64,000 nucleotides of DNA from Phytobacter massiliensis JC163. Its GTDB lineage: Bacteria; Pseudomonadota; Gammaproteobacteria; Enterobacterales; Enterobacteriaceae. Each line of letters opens with the position of its first letter. Position 1 is the first letter of the stretch. The DNA is taken from positions 221,993-285,992 of the forward strand of contig NZ_HE578949.1 in NCBI RefSeq assembly GCF_000321045.1, given 5' to 3'. Positions 20,895 through 33,506 of this stretch are shown in pieces. The position numbers and the translations under genes are program-made. The notes beneath the pieces are model-generated. The model was not told where the DNA came from. It saw only the letters and a program-made list of their open reading frames with translations, and did no database searches.

Positions 20895-22283
20895 ATGAAA
20901 CCACCGTGTTTTATCGTGCTGGATTGCGGTGCCACCAATGTGCGGGCCATGGCGCTCACTCAACAGGGGCAGATAATTGCCCGCGCTTCGGTCGCTAACG
21001 CCAGTGAACCGGCGCAAGAAAACCCGCAGTGGCAGCAGTGGCCGTTTGAGCGGATCATGCAGCGCCTGGCCACCTGCTGCCGGGAGGTAGTCAGCGCGCT
21101 TGAGGGGCATGCTATCGCCGGGCTGACGGTGACGACCTTCGGCGTTGACGGCGCGCTGGTGGATGCCCGCGGCAAACTGCTTTACCCGGTTATCAGCTGG
21201 AAATGTCCGCGCACCCTTGCGGTGATGCAACGCCTGGAAGCGGTGATTTCGCAGCGGGAGCGGCAAACGCTAAGCGGTGTGGGAGCCTTTTCGTTTAATA
21301 CTCTCTACAAGCTCTGCTGGCTGGCGCAACATCAGCCGCGGGTTTTTGAGCAGGCGCACGCGTGGCTTTTTATTTCGTCGCTTATCAACCAGCGCTTAAC
21401 CGGCGCGTTTACTACCGACCTGACCATGGCGGGCACCGGTGAGCTGCTGGAGATCGCCCGCGGCGAGTTTAGCGAAGACATCCTTACCCGGTGCGCGCTG
21501 CCTGCGCACCTGTTCCCGCCCGTGGTCAGACCCGGTGAACGGGTGGGGCAACTGCAACCGCAGGTTGCGCAGGCGCTGGGGCTGCCGGCGGGGTTGCCGG
21601 TTATCGCTACCGGTCACGATACTCAGTTCGCCCTCTTTGGCTCCGGGGCAGGGCATAACCAGCCGGTGCTCTCCTCCGGAACCTGGGAGATCCTGATGGT
21701 AAGAAGCCAGCAGGTAGATACCGGGCTGCTGGCGTCAACGCCAGGATCAACCTGCGAACTGGATAGCGCGGCAGGGCTGTTTAACCCGGGGATGCAATAT
21801 CTCGCTTCCGGGGTGCTGGAGTGGGTGAGGGGGCTTTTCTGGACGGCGCAAACGCCCTGGCCGGATATCATTGCCGAAGCGGGCGACGTGACGGCAGGCT
21901 GTGACGGTTTACGTATGGGCGGGCAACTGCTCAACGGCGCGGGGTGGCAGGGGGCGACCCTCAACACGACGCGCGGTCATTTTATGCGCGCGGCGCTGGA
22001 GCACCTGACCTCGACGCTTGCCGACAACCTCAGGCAGCTGGAGCGTATCGGCGGTTTTCACGCCCGCGAGCTGCTGCTGGTTGGCGGCGGTAGCCGCAAT
22101 ACGCTGTGGAACCAGATGAAGGCCGATGCGCTCGGTATACCCGTTAAGGTGCTGGATGACGCCGAAACGACGGTGCTCGGCGCCGCGCTATACGGCTGGT
22201 GGGGCACGGGCTATGCCGCCAGCGCCGAAGCGGCGCGCGAACAGGTGCAGTATCGCTACCGCACCTTTTCACCGCGCCGCTAA
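20895..22283 (+). CDS. fucK: L-fuculokinase
   Basis: FGGY-family kinase that phosphorylates L-fuculose to L-fuculose 1-phosphate with ATP. The 462-residue protein shows phosphate-1 motif [14 protein letters not shown] at the N-terminus, [10 protein letters not shown], the [12 protein letters not shown] substrate region, [10 protein letters not shown], and the ATP-binding [14 protein letters not shown] near residue 390. The chosen ATG at 20895 follows GAAGGAG; the frame is open 15 codons further but without a better signal. It ends only 8 bases from the stop of the convergent three-domain gene, and there is no fucU or fucR after it, in contrast to the E. coli fucPIKUR operon. Confidence 0.95.
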   Translation: MKPPCFIVLDCGATNVRAMALTQQGQIIARASVANASEPAQENPQWQQWPFERIMQRLATCCREVVSALEGHAIAGLTVTTFGVDGALVDARGKLLYPVISWKCPRTLAVMQRLEAVISQRERQTLSGVGAFSFNTLYKLCWLAQHQPRVFEQAHAWLFISSLINQRLTGAFTTDLTMAGTGELLEIARGEFSEDILTRCALPAHLFPPVVRPGERVGQLQPQVAQALGLPAGLPVIATGHDTQFALFGSGAGHNQPVLSSGTWEILMVRSQQVDTGLLASTPGSTCELDSAAGLFNPGMQYLASGVLEWVRGLFWTAQTPWPDIIAEAGDVTAGCDGLRMGGQLLNGAGWQGATLNTTRGHFMRAALEHLTSTLADNLRQLERIGGFHARELLLVGGGSRNTLWNQMKADALGIPVKVLDDAETTVLGAALYGWWGTGYAASAEAAREQVQYRYRTFSPRR

Positions 22284-22291
22284 ACGCGCCC

Positions 22292-25200
22292 TCACGAGCC
22301 GGAGTACCGCCAGGCGCGGCTTTTGACTTTTTCCGCCGCCACTTTTCCAGCGATAAACGCGTGATCGGAGTTGTAATACTCCCACTCGCTATAGCGTCCG
22401 GCGAGGGTGATATCCTGTTGCAGCAGCCACTTGCGTACTGTCTCAACGTTTTTCTTACGGTTGTGGTCGTAAATCACGTAGGCACAGGGGATATCTATCT
22501 GGTTGGCGACGAGCACCTCGTCTTCGGCGGTAATCAGCCCCACCTCAATGCACTCGCGGATGCAGCGGTCGATAAGCTGCTGCCCGTCTGCGGGCAGGGG
22601 TTTGTCCGGTGAATAGGTAATCTCACAGGTCAGGCCGCAGCCGCCGGGCGGATTGCACAGCGGGCTGGCGTTACCCTGCACAAATACCCGGTGAAAGACC
22701 GTTTTACCGGCGTAATAAATCCAGTGTTTATTGGTCAGGTTCGCCCGGCCTATCCCCAGGTTTACGCAGCGGACGGAGACATGACGCAGCCCGCGCGCGG
22801 CGGCCTGGATATCATAAGGGGCGTCATCGCCAATCAGGCGAATCAGGGCCGGTAGCGGCAGGGTACTTATCATATTTTCATAGCTGAACTGCCGCCCGTC
22901 GGCGAGGGTGACCAGGTGCTGATGGATATTGAGGTGCTTCACGTCGGCGCCGGTTTCCACCGTACCTTTAATATGGGGCAGAAAGCCGTTCATCAGCGCC
23001 TGAAACCCCCCTTCTAGCGGGTAGCCAAAGCGGGCATTCGGCCCCATCGGCTTGTCGGTGACGGAGAGCGCGCCTTCAATAATTTGCGAGAGGTCGGGCA
23101 GCGGCACGCGTCCCCCCAGCCAGGAGGTCTCCATCTCAGAGAGCGGAACCGTCCACAGCTTACGGTTGTAAGGAATGGCAAAGTGCCGGGCGATACCCGC
23201 TCCCCAGGTCTGGTAGATAAAGGATTCGAAACTCTCGCTTTTTTCCTGGTTCGCCGCCCCGGCGCTGGTGAAATCAGGCACCGCGCCGTCGGCGCAGCAG
23301 TCGGTATGGCAGACCCCGACACCCTCCTGCGGTTGGTCCGCGGCGTCCGCTTTGCCGTAGCGCGCCTCAACCGCGCCGAGAATACACTCTTTAATCACCT
23401 CTGGCGGCAGGCCGTACAGCGAGCCCTGGAAGGGGTAGCGAGTGTAAACGCCGTCGGTGTAGACCCACGCCTCGCGCATCTGCCAGTGCACATTATCCCC
23501 CAGCAGCAGATCGTAGAGATCAAGCACATAAGGATCGTTAGAGAACATAATGTGCCCGGCATAGTCGAAGGTGAAGCCTTTATCGGTTACGGATCGGCAC
23601 AGGCCGCCGACGCTCTCGTTGCGCTCCAGCAGCGTTGCCCCTTCGCCGTAGTGATAGGCGGCGCTAAGCCCCGTTGGCCCGGCGCCGAGTATCAGGCAGC
23701 GCGCCGGGCTGGCAGCGACCTGCGGCGCGGTAAGGCGCAACACCGGCGTGTCAGAGGTTTCCAGGGCATCGGTAACGGGCATTATCGTCTGCTGGTCGTG
23801 CGAAAGGCGTGTTTTTTCGATCTCTTCATACATATGCTGCGCCGTCCGATCCCATGAGGTTTGCGCGACGATCGCTTTCATAATGGCCTGCTGTGCCTCC
23901 AGTTGCTGCGGCGTTAACGCCAGCGCCGTGTCGCAGGCGGCAATAAAACCGGCGGGATCGCGGGCGATGGCGACGACGTGGCCGTAGGGTTTTTCAACAT
24001 CGGTAATGGCGGTGCTGACCACGGGTAGCTGCGCGGCCATGTACTCCAGCACTTTGGTCGGGCTGATAAAGCGGGTGGACTGATTGAGGGCAAACGGCAT
24101 CAGGCAGACGTCCCAGCCGGCAAGAAACTGCGGCAGGGCCTGATAGGGTTGCATACCGAAATAGTGGATGTTGTCACGCCGGGGCAGGCTGTCCGGATCG
24201 ATTTTCACCACCGGGCCGACCATAATAATCTGCCACTCGGGGCGCGCGTCCGCCACGGCGGCAATCAGCGCCAGGTCCATACGCTCATCAATGACGCCGT
24301 AGTATCCCAGCCGTGGATGCGGGATGTCGTCCATTAGCGGGTGGCGATTGGCGCGGTCCAGCGCCTGCTCGAAATGAACCGCGTCAACGCTGCTGGCGAA
24401 GCAGTGTACGTTGCGGTGCCGACCGGCTCGCGCTTCATACAGGCTTGGCCCGCCGGTAAAGACAATATCAGCGCGGGCCAGCAGCGCCGATTCGCGCTGT
24501 AAAAGCTGACGCGGCGCTTTATCAAAGGCCGCCAGCTCATCCATGCAGTCATATACCACGACGCTTGCAGGAAAGACCTTCAACAGCGGCAGCGCCATCG
24601 GGGTATAGAACCAGACAATCGGGGCGTCATCCTGCCGCTCCAGCTCTGCCAGCATCGGTTGCAGCCAGGCTATCTGCCCGTCGTGAAAACCGCCTGCCTC
24701 AACGGGGGTGTGGGGCTGGATCACCGTTATGTTGGGGGCGGGATGGGTTGCTTTAAGCCCCGGCTCGCCCGCCGAGAACAGCGGCTCTTCAATAAAAGTA
24801 ATAGCGTAATGCTGCGCCAGGCGCGTCATCAAATGTTGAGGACGTTGAAAGACAAAGTCCCAGCGCAAATGACTAAAAACATAGATCTCTTTCATAACGT
24901 GTCGCTCTCCATTGATGGAAGAAGGTCGCTCTGACAACCTGAGGAAATGGGCCAGCATTTGCTGGGCGCGCCTGAGGGCATGGGCATAAACAACGTCGAG
25001 TTTTCGGCGAAAGGGGTCATCGGCATCCGGCGCGAGATCCCATAAGCCACATTGATTCCAGTGGGCGCTGTTATCCCAGTCGGGCCTGTCGATAATGGGA
25101 TAGAGGCAGATCCCGGTAATCTCGACCCCCACCAGCCGCGCCTGCGCCACCTCTTGGGCGACATCGGTTATCCACGCGCCGCGCCCGCTGCCGACGTGGC

Positions 25201-26068
25201 TGGTTTCCGCCAGTAAAATAGGGCGGGCATAGCGTTGCTGTAGCTGCTCAAGCATGAGATGCAGGCGCGTTCGCCGCCGATCGCCCAGATGCCACCACAG
25301 CCGGGCATTGCTGCCGAACTCCCACTGGTTGTCGTGATAGTAGTTCGCGCCTATCACATCCAGATAGCGGGGCGCGCCGCCCAGCTCTGGCGCGATGCGG
25401 CCTGCCAGCATGTCCCACGCCTGAAACTGCGCTTCGTGCCAGCCTGCCGCCTGTTGCGCCAGTTCGGCGTCGTCTGCCGGGGCGATGAGGTGTATAAGCG
25501 GGTCGCAATGTAAAATGCGCGCCCTGGGATCGGCAGCCCAGATGGCGTCGCACGCCGCAAGGCTGGCGCGCACCAGCTGCCGCTTGCTGCGCTCGCCGGT
25601 GGGATCGTCGGCGGAGGCGGGAAAGAGCCCTACCGCGATGCCCCAGCTGGTAAAGGAGATCTCATTGACCGGCGAATAGACCGGGGCGTTCTCGTACCAG
25701 GGGCGTAAAAAGGCGGCCAGCGCGCCGCATAAACGAGCGAAGCGGAAGATAAACGCTTCGGAAAATATATCGATATCTGTCGGCCAGCCGTAATGACAAA
25801 AGGTCCAGCAGATTTGTATATTGGCTTTTTTTGCCGATGCCATTTTTTCCGCGACCGAAGAAAAATCAAACACACCATTTTTTTCAACGATACGCCAGCC
25901 GACGCTTTCACGAACGGTTGCAATATCAAATGCGCTGAGCGCCAGATAATCATCGTAATGCCGGGCGCTGTGTCCATTGCTGTCATTCATCGACAGCGCT
26001 TCGCCGTTTCGGTTTATATGATCCGCACCTTCATAACCCGCCTGCCAGAAAGAATTAAAAACAGCCAT
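22292..26068 (-). CDS. Three-domain fusion: clan-A glycoside hydrolase + glycosyltransferase + UDP-galactopyranose-mutase-like flavoprotein
   Basis: One uninterrupted 1258-codon gene. Residues 1-378 form a (beta/alpha)8 glycosidase-like domain with an acid/base candidate Glu136 in SPVNEISF and a nucleophile candidate Glu288 in LLAETSHV. Residues 392-755 form a GT-B glycosyltransferase (FSHLRWDFVFQRPQHLM at the start, ISPTKVLEYMA near 675). Residues 788-1258 form an FAD domain with GAGPTGLSAAYHY (795-807), GHIMFSND, and YPLEGGFQALMNGF, as in UDP-galactopyranose mutase and protoporphyrinogen-oxidase-like proteins, plus a Cys-bearing insertion near 917-932. No signal peptide is present, so it is probably cytoplasmic. 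The start at 26068 follows GGAGG by 7 bases; the frame continues upstream to 26218 without such a site. An internal ATG (Met392) may restart translation. The glycan made or modified is unknown. Confidence 0.8.
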   Translation of the reverse strand: MAVFNSFWQAGYEGADHINRNGEALSMNDSNGHSARHYDDYLALSAFDIATVRESVGWRIVEKNGVFDFSSVAEKMASAKKANIQICWTFCHYGWPTDIDIFSEAFIFRFARLCGALAAFLRPWYENAPVYSPVNEISFTSWGIAVGLFPASADDPTGERSKRQLVRASLAACDAIWAADPRARILHCDPLIHLIAPADDAELAQQAAGWHEAQFQAWDMLAGRIAPELGGAPRYLDVIGANYYHDNQWEFGSNARLWWHLGDRRRTRLHLMLEQLQQRYARPILLAETSHVGSGRGAWITDVAQEVAQARLVGVEITGICLYPIIDRPDWDNSAHWNQCGLWDLAPDADDPFRRKLDVVYAHALRRAQQMLAHFLRLSERPSSINGERHVMKEIYVFSHLRWDFVFQRPQHLMTRLAQHYAITFIEEPLFSAGEPGLKATHPAPNITVIQPHTPVEAGGFHDGQIAWLQPMLAELERQDDAPIVWFYTPMALPLLKVFPASVVVYDCMDELAAFDKAPRQLLQRESALLARADIVFTGGPSLYEARAGRHRNVHCFASSVDAVHFEQALDRANRHPLMDDIPHPRLGYYGVIDERMDLALIAAVADARPEWQIIMVGPVVKIDPDSLPRRDNIHYFGMQPYQALPQFLAGWDVCLMPFALNQSTRFISPTKVLEYMAAQLPVVSTAITDVEKPYGHVVAIARDPAGFIAACDTALALTPQQLEAQQAIMKAIVAQTSWDRTAQHMYEEIEKTRLSHDQQTIMPVTDALETSDTPVLRLTAPQVAASPARCLILGAGPTGLSAAYHYGEGATLLERNESVGGLCRSVTDKGFTFDYAGHIMFSNDPYVLDLYDLLLGDNVHWQMREAWVYTDGVYTRYPFQGSLYGLPPEVIKECILGAVEARYGKADAADQPQEGVGVCHTDCCADGAVPDFTSAGAANQEKSESFESFIYQTWGAGIARHFAIPYNRKLWTVPLSEMETSWLGGRVPLPDLSQIIEGALSVTDKPMGPNARFGYPLEGGFQALMNGFLPHIKGTVETGADVKHLNIHQHLVTLADGRQFSYENMISTLPLPALIRLIGDDAPYDIQAAARGLRHVSVRCVNLGIGRANLTNKHWIYYAGKTVFHRVFVQGNASPLCNPPGGCGLTCEITYSPDKPLPADGQQLIDRCIRECIEVGLITAEDEVLVANQIDIPCAYVIYDHNRKKNVETVRKWLLQQDITLAGRYSEWEYYNSDHAFIAGKVAAEKVKSRAWRYSGS

Positions 26069-26582
26069 GGTTTCGCCTCCGCGCAGAGAGAATATCTCTA
26101 CCGGTGTAATGGAGTGACTTGTTTTTTCATTAAAATTCAGTTGGTTAGTTAATTTGCCGTGCCGTAAAAAGCTCCTGATAAATAACGAGAAAAAAGGCCC
26201 GGCAGTGAAAATAACCACTGCGGAAGAAAATACCGGGCGCGCGGAAGCTCATTCAATATCAAGCAATATTGAAGTGATAACTGTTGCAATGACCGATTGC
26301 AGGCATCTGATATGTAGCAGGCGGGGATAGGGAATGAATTTTTAACTGTTTTTAACCGCATCCACAGTATGAGTATAGCCTGGGATTTTAACGCGACAGC
26401 ATAATGCAGGGGGAATGACTGTTTATTTTTATAACGAAGCGCAAAATCATGCTTTCTTATTACTAAGCGCGGCGTACTAAAAAATAATATATTGTCAGGT
26501 TATCAGCCTGATAAAGCGTATCGGCAATTTATTGTTATCAGCCTCTTTTTTTACGCGGCGTTGCCTTATCGGCATAAAAAAA
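26069..26582. other. Long upstream region of the three-domain gene, AT-rich, with two inverted repeats
   Basis: About 510 bases without a supported gene. Two palindromes stand out: TTCAATAT/ATATTGAA with a 6-base spacer (26252-26273) and TGCAAT/ATTGCA with a 5-base spacer (26285-26301). They lie 180-230 bases before the start codon, a plausible regulator-binding area. A minus-strand TATACT near 26374-26379 might be a -10 box, without a convincing -35. The region is richer in A and T than the genes around it. Confidence 0.4.
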
Positions 26583-26625
26583 GGCCCGATCGGCGCAATA
26601 ACGCGCGGATCGGGCCTTTTTACAG
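26583..26625 (-). terminator. Bidirectional terminator after cyoE
   Basis: GGCCCGATC (26583-26591) pairs with GATCGGGCC (26608-26616), flanked by an A-tract on the left and a T-tract on the right. It ends the cyoABCDE transcript on the minus strand and can also work in the other direction. Confidence 0.9.
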
Positions 26626-26632
26626 TTTGCTT

Positions 26633-27520
26633 TTACCAGACGTAAGCCACCAGGCTATGGGAGTCGGGGACCATAAAATCGACCGACATCATGACCGACA
26701 GGGCAGTGATAGCGATGATCGAAAAGCCGAACAGCTTACGCGCCCAGACTCTGTCATCTTCCACTTTGTAGCCCCGCAGCGCCATGCCCAGCCACCAGAC
26801 GCTCACCGCCGCGGCGACGACCAGGTATTTATACCCGGCATAGCCGCCAAGAGAGAGCATCAGCGTGGCGACCGCAAACGCGATGATGTACAGCGTGATG
26901 TGGTTTTTCGCCACCGAGATGCCTTTCACCACCGGCAGAACCGGAATATTGGCCGCCTGATAATCCTTGAAGCGGAAAATAGCGATGGCATACGAGTGCG
27001 GCATCTGCCACAGGCTAAAGATAGCCAGCAGAATCAGCGCGCCGCTATCGAATTCACCCGTAACGGCGCAGTAGCCGATAACCGGCGGCGCAGCGCCGGA
27101 GAGCGAACCGATCAGCGTGCCGTAGACCGAGTGGCGTTTCATGTAGAGGCTATAAACCCCTACATAAACCACGAAGCCCATCACCCCCAGCCAGCAGGCG
27201 AGGGGATTTGCGCCAAACCACAACAGCATAAAGCCAGCAATACCCAACAAGGTGGCGTAAACCAGCGAGACCTTCGGCGAAATCAGTCCCTTGACCAGCA
27301 CGCGGTTTTTTGTCCGCTCCATCTTTTTATCGATGTCACGGTCAATATAGTTGTTAAACACACAACCAGAGGCGACAACCAGCGATACGCCAAGCAGCGT
27401 CCACAGGAACAGCAGATAATCTATCTGGCCCTTGGAGGCCAGCAGGAATCCGCCGATCACCGAGATCAGATTGCCGAAAATGATGCCAGGTTTAGTGACT
27501 TGCAGGTATTGCTTCAACAT
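26633..27520 (-). CDS. cyoE: Heme O synthase (protoheme IX farnesyltransferase)
   Basis: UbiA-family membrane prenyltransferase that adds a farnesyl group to heme B, making the heme O of the bo3 oxidase. The 295-residue protein has the Asp-rich prenyl-diphosphate site [18 protein letters not shown] (about residues 70-87), the second motif [20 protein letters not shown] with [13 protein letters not shown], and about nine membrane spans. It is the last gene of the cyoABCDE operon, 11 bases after cyoD, and is followed by a strong terminator. Confidence 0.97.
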   Translation of the reverse strand: MLKQYLQVTKPGIIFGNLISVIGGFLLASKGQIDYLLFLWTLLGVSLVVASGCVFNNYIDRDIDKKMERTKNRVLVKGLISPKVSLVYATLLGIAGFMLLWFGANPLACWLGVMGFVVYVGVYSLYMKRHSVYGTLIGSLSGAAPPVIGYCAVTGEFDSGALILLAIFSLWQMPHSYAIAIFRFKDYQAANIPVLPVVKGISVAKNHITLYIIAFAVATLMLSLGGYAGYKYLVVAAAVSVWWLGMALRGYKVEDDRVWARKLFGFSIIAITALSVMMSVDFMVPDSHSLVAYVW

Positions 27521-27531
27521 ACTCGCCGCTC

Positions 27532-27857
27532 TTAGTGAATCATCATGTTGTAGTTAAGGTTCCACATAATCCAGATGGAGCCGACTACAAGGATAGCGAT
27601 GATAATCACGGTAAAGACAAAGGCCGTCATGTTCCAACCTTCGTCAGATTTGGTATTCATGTGCAGGAAGCAAACCAGATGCACCAGAATCTGCACAATC
27701 GCGGTAACCAGGACGGTACCCAGGATGGCGGCATGAGAAGCCGTGCCGCTCATCACCATCCAGAACGGGATAACCGTCAGGATGATCGACAGGATAAAGC
27801 CTGTCATGTAGGTTTTTACGCTACCGTGGGAAGCGCCGTGATCCGTTGAATGACTCA

Positions 27858-27858
<1 letters not shown>
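27532..27858 (-). CDS. cyoD: Cytochrome bo3 ubiquinol oxidase subunit IV
   Basis: Small three-span subunit that helps assembly of the copper site in CyoB. The 108-residue protein ([20 protein letters not shown] at the start) closely matches E. coli CyoD (109 residues). The start at 27858 shares one base with the cyoC stop codon (TAATG), typical of translational coupling in this operon. The frame is open 27 codons further upstream, but those lie inside cyoC and are rejected. Confidence 0.97.
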
Positions 27859-31422
<3,564 letters not shown>

Positions 31423-31472
31423 TTAACGACCTCAATTCCACGGGGATCTGGTGGCGTTTAAAGTGTGCGGGC

Positions 31473-31501
31473 ATTTTACGGGAAGGTTACATTACTGTAA
31501 A
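31473..31501 (-). promoter_or_regulatory. cyoA promoter
   Basis: On the minus strand TTTACA (31496-31501), a 17-base spacer and TAAAAT (31473-31478), giving a start near 31466, about 45 bases before the cyoA ATG. Both hexamers match the sigma-70 consensus at five of six positions. Confidence 0.7.
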
Positions 31502-31645
31502 CATGATTGGCACGGTGTCAGCAAGGTGTTACTGGGTTCTGCCGATAATGTCACACGAAATGCAACAATCTGTAAAATCGGGCATTCACGCCGCCTGCCA
31601 TTAAGGTTATAACGAAATCGCTACATTACAATAAAAGGTGAGGTA

Positions 31646-31662
31646 AATTGGTATAACCAATC
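31646..31662. promoter_or_regulatory. PdhR-type box upstream of cyoA
   Basis: AATTGGT-ATA-ACCAATC matches the published PdhR box (AATTGGT-N3-ACCAATT) at 13 of 14 defined positions. PdhR, the pyruvate-sensing GntR-type repressor, is known to control cyoA in E. coli. The site is about 190 bases upstream of the predicted start point, further than a simple repressor site, so the call rests on the motif. A half-site AATTGGT recurs at 31675-31681. Confidence 0.6.
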
Positions 31663-31989
31663 AATTTAATACACAATTGGTTAACAATATTTCAGCATTT
31701 ATTGAACATTACTGGAAACCTGCAATTAATAACTATGCTGAATCGTTAAAGAATAACGTGTTATTTATACCGCACAAATCATTTAAAGAAAATTATTGGA
31801 GGGAATGGCTTTCTGACGGGAAAAAAAAGCGTGGCGTCTATTTAATGAACAAATTAATAACGTAAAGCAATTAATTTGCTGTGGTTATAATTTTAAGGCG
31901 TTGATTTTAATGTTTAAGATAATTAACCATTCCCTGGCGCACAGACAGGAAAATTTACGCCGCCAGGAGAGTCACTATTTTCAGCGCTG
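31663..31989. other. AT-rich non-coding stretch between cyoA and ampG
   Basis: No gene is supported. A 62-codon frame (31677-31865) opens with TTG, has no ribosome site and resembles nothing I recognise. A hairpin CCTGGCG/CGCCAGG (31933-31967) just past the ampG stop may end the ampG message. The low GC content contrasts sharply with the flanking genes. Confidence 0.5.
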
Positions 31990-33465
31990 CTACAGCAGCC
32001 CCGTTTTGCGCAGCGCCAGCAGGTCCAGCAGGCCGCCGTACAGAATGCCGAAGAGCGCAAGCAGGGCACCTAACTCCAGCACCGCATTGCCATAGGTCGG
32101 ATAAATCACGCCAGCGGCCTGCGCCACCAGAAGGCACAGCCAGCCGGCAAGCAGCAGGCAGCCAGCCGCGAGGATGGCCAGCGCCAGACGATAAGCGCCT
32201 GGGTACTCGGTGCGCGGCATAAAGCGCTCGCTACGCTGGGTGAAGGCCAGCGTTTTTTTACATAACAGCAGCAGCAGCAGGCCGGGCAGGGCAGCGACAA
32301 TGGAGAAAAGATAGAACGTTGACCAGCCATGCGCTTCCACAAACCAGCCGGCCAGCGGCCCGACATACACACGCCCTACGGCGGACAGCGCCGAGAGCAG
32401 CGCGAACTGGGTCGCAGAAAACGATTTATTGCAGAGCGTCATTAACAGGGCGACGAACGCAGAGGTTCCCATTCCGCCGCAAAGGTTCTCAAAAAATACC
32501 GCAGTGGCCATGCCGATCATGTTTTTATCCATGACGGAGAGCACCCAGTAGCCCGCGTTAGAGGCGGCCTGCAGCAGGCCAAAAATCAGCAGCGCGCGAA
32601 ACAGCGACAGTCGCTGCATCAGCACGCCGCCCCACAGCGCGCCGATAATGGTGGCGATAAGCCCCAGCGTTTTGTTCACCACCCCCACTTCGCCTGCGTC
32701 AAACCCGACGCCGCGTATAAGAAACGTGGTGGTGAGGCTCATGGCGAACGCATCGCCCAACTTATAAAGGACAATCAGCAGCAGAATCAGCCATGCATTG
32801 TTGCGGCCAAAAAAATCACGCAGCGGCTCGGCAACCGCCTGCTCCAGCGTGCGGGGGGAAGGAATGGCGTCCGTAGGCTCCGGAGCAAGAAGGGTGGCGA
32901 TAATACAGGGGATAAGCAACGCCGCCATCAGCCAGTACATGCCCTGCCAGCCCAGGAAACGATCCGCCAGCCACAGCGCGAGGCCGCCGGAAACCAGCAT
33001 CCCTAACCGGTAGCCGAGCACGCTTATCGCCGCGCCCGCGCCACGCTCTTCTGCCGCCAGCACATCGGTTTTCCAGGCGTCAAAAACAATATCCTGCGAT
33101 GCCGAACAGAATGCGATGACCACCGCCAGCGCCGCCATCCAGCGCAGCTGAGTTCCCGGCTCCAGAAAACCCATCGCCGCAATGGAGAGCAGCAGGCCAA
33201 ACTGGGTCAGCAGTAACCAGCCGCGCCGCCGCCCAAGAAAAGGCGGGGTATAGCGGTCCATCACCGGCGACCAGAGGAACTTAAACACATAGGCCTGTCC
33301 TACCAGCGAAAAGAAACCAATGGTTTTCAAATCGACGTTGGCCACGGTCATCCACGCCTGCAACGTGCCGGAGGTCAGGGCAAGCGGTAAACCGGAGGCG
33401 AAGCCGAGTATCAGCAGGATCGCTGATTTAGGTTGCTGGAAGATGCGTAAATAGTTGCTGGGCAT
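31990..33465 (-). CDS. ampG: Muropeptide MFS permease AmpG
   Basis: Inner-membrane permease that imports GlcNAc-anhydro-MurNAc peptides for cell-wall recycling; in species with inducible AmpC beta-lactamase it supplies the AmpR inducer. The 491-residue protein has the E. coli length, with about 12-14 hydrophobic spans. It begins MPSNYLRIFQQPKSAILLILGF and has conserved segments GLPLALTSGTLQAWM, FKFLWSPVMDRYTPP and QDIVFDAWKTDVL. It lies 41 bases downstream of yajG on the same strand, the normal yajG-ampG pair, divergent from bolA. Confidence 0.97.
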   Translation of the reverse strand: MPSNYLRIFQQPKSAILLILGFASGLPLALTSGTLQAWMTVANVDLKTIGFFSLVGQAYVFKFLWSPVMDRYTPPFLGRRRGWLLLTQFGLLLSIAAMGFLEPGTQLRWMAALAVVIAFCSASQDIVFDAWKTDVLAAEERGAGAAISVLGYRLGMLVSGGLALWLADRFLGWQGMYWLMAALLIPCIIATLLAPEPTDAIPSPRTLEQAVAEPLRDFFGRNNAWLILLLIVLYKLGDAFAMSLTTTFLIRGVGFDAGEVGVVNKTLGLIATIIGALWGGVLMQRLSLFRALLIFGLLQAASNAGYWVLSVMDKNMIGMATAVFFENLCGGMGTSAFVALLMTLCNKSFSATQFALLSALSAVGRVYVGPLAGWFVEAHGWSTFYLFSIVAALPGLLLLLLCKKTLAFTQRSERFMPRTEYPGAYRLALAILAAGCLLLAGWLCLLVAQAAGVIYPTYGNAVLELGALLALFGILYGGLLDLLALRKTGLL

Positions 33466-33506
33466 GGTGATGTACTGGCCCGGCGAACCGGGCCAGCGAA
33501 CAGAAC

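Noticed and set aside
26069-26218. 50-codon upstream extension of the three-domain gene
   Set aside because: GGAGG lies at the right distance before 26068, and the extension has no such site and a biased composition.
31677-31865. 62-codon open frame in the cyoA-ampG gap
   Set aside because: TTG start, no ribosome site, AT-rich, no recognisable product; better explained as non-coding sequence.
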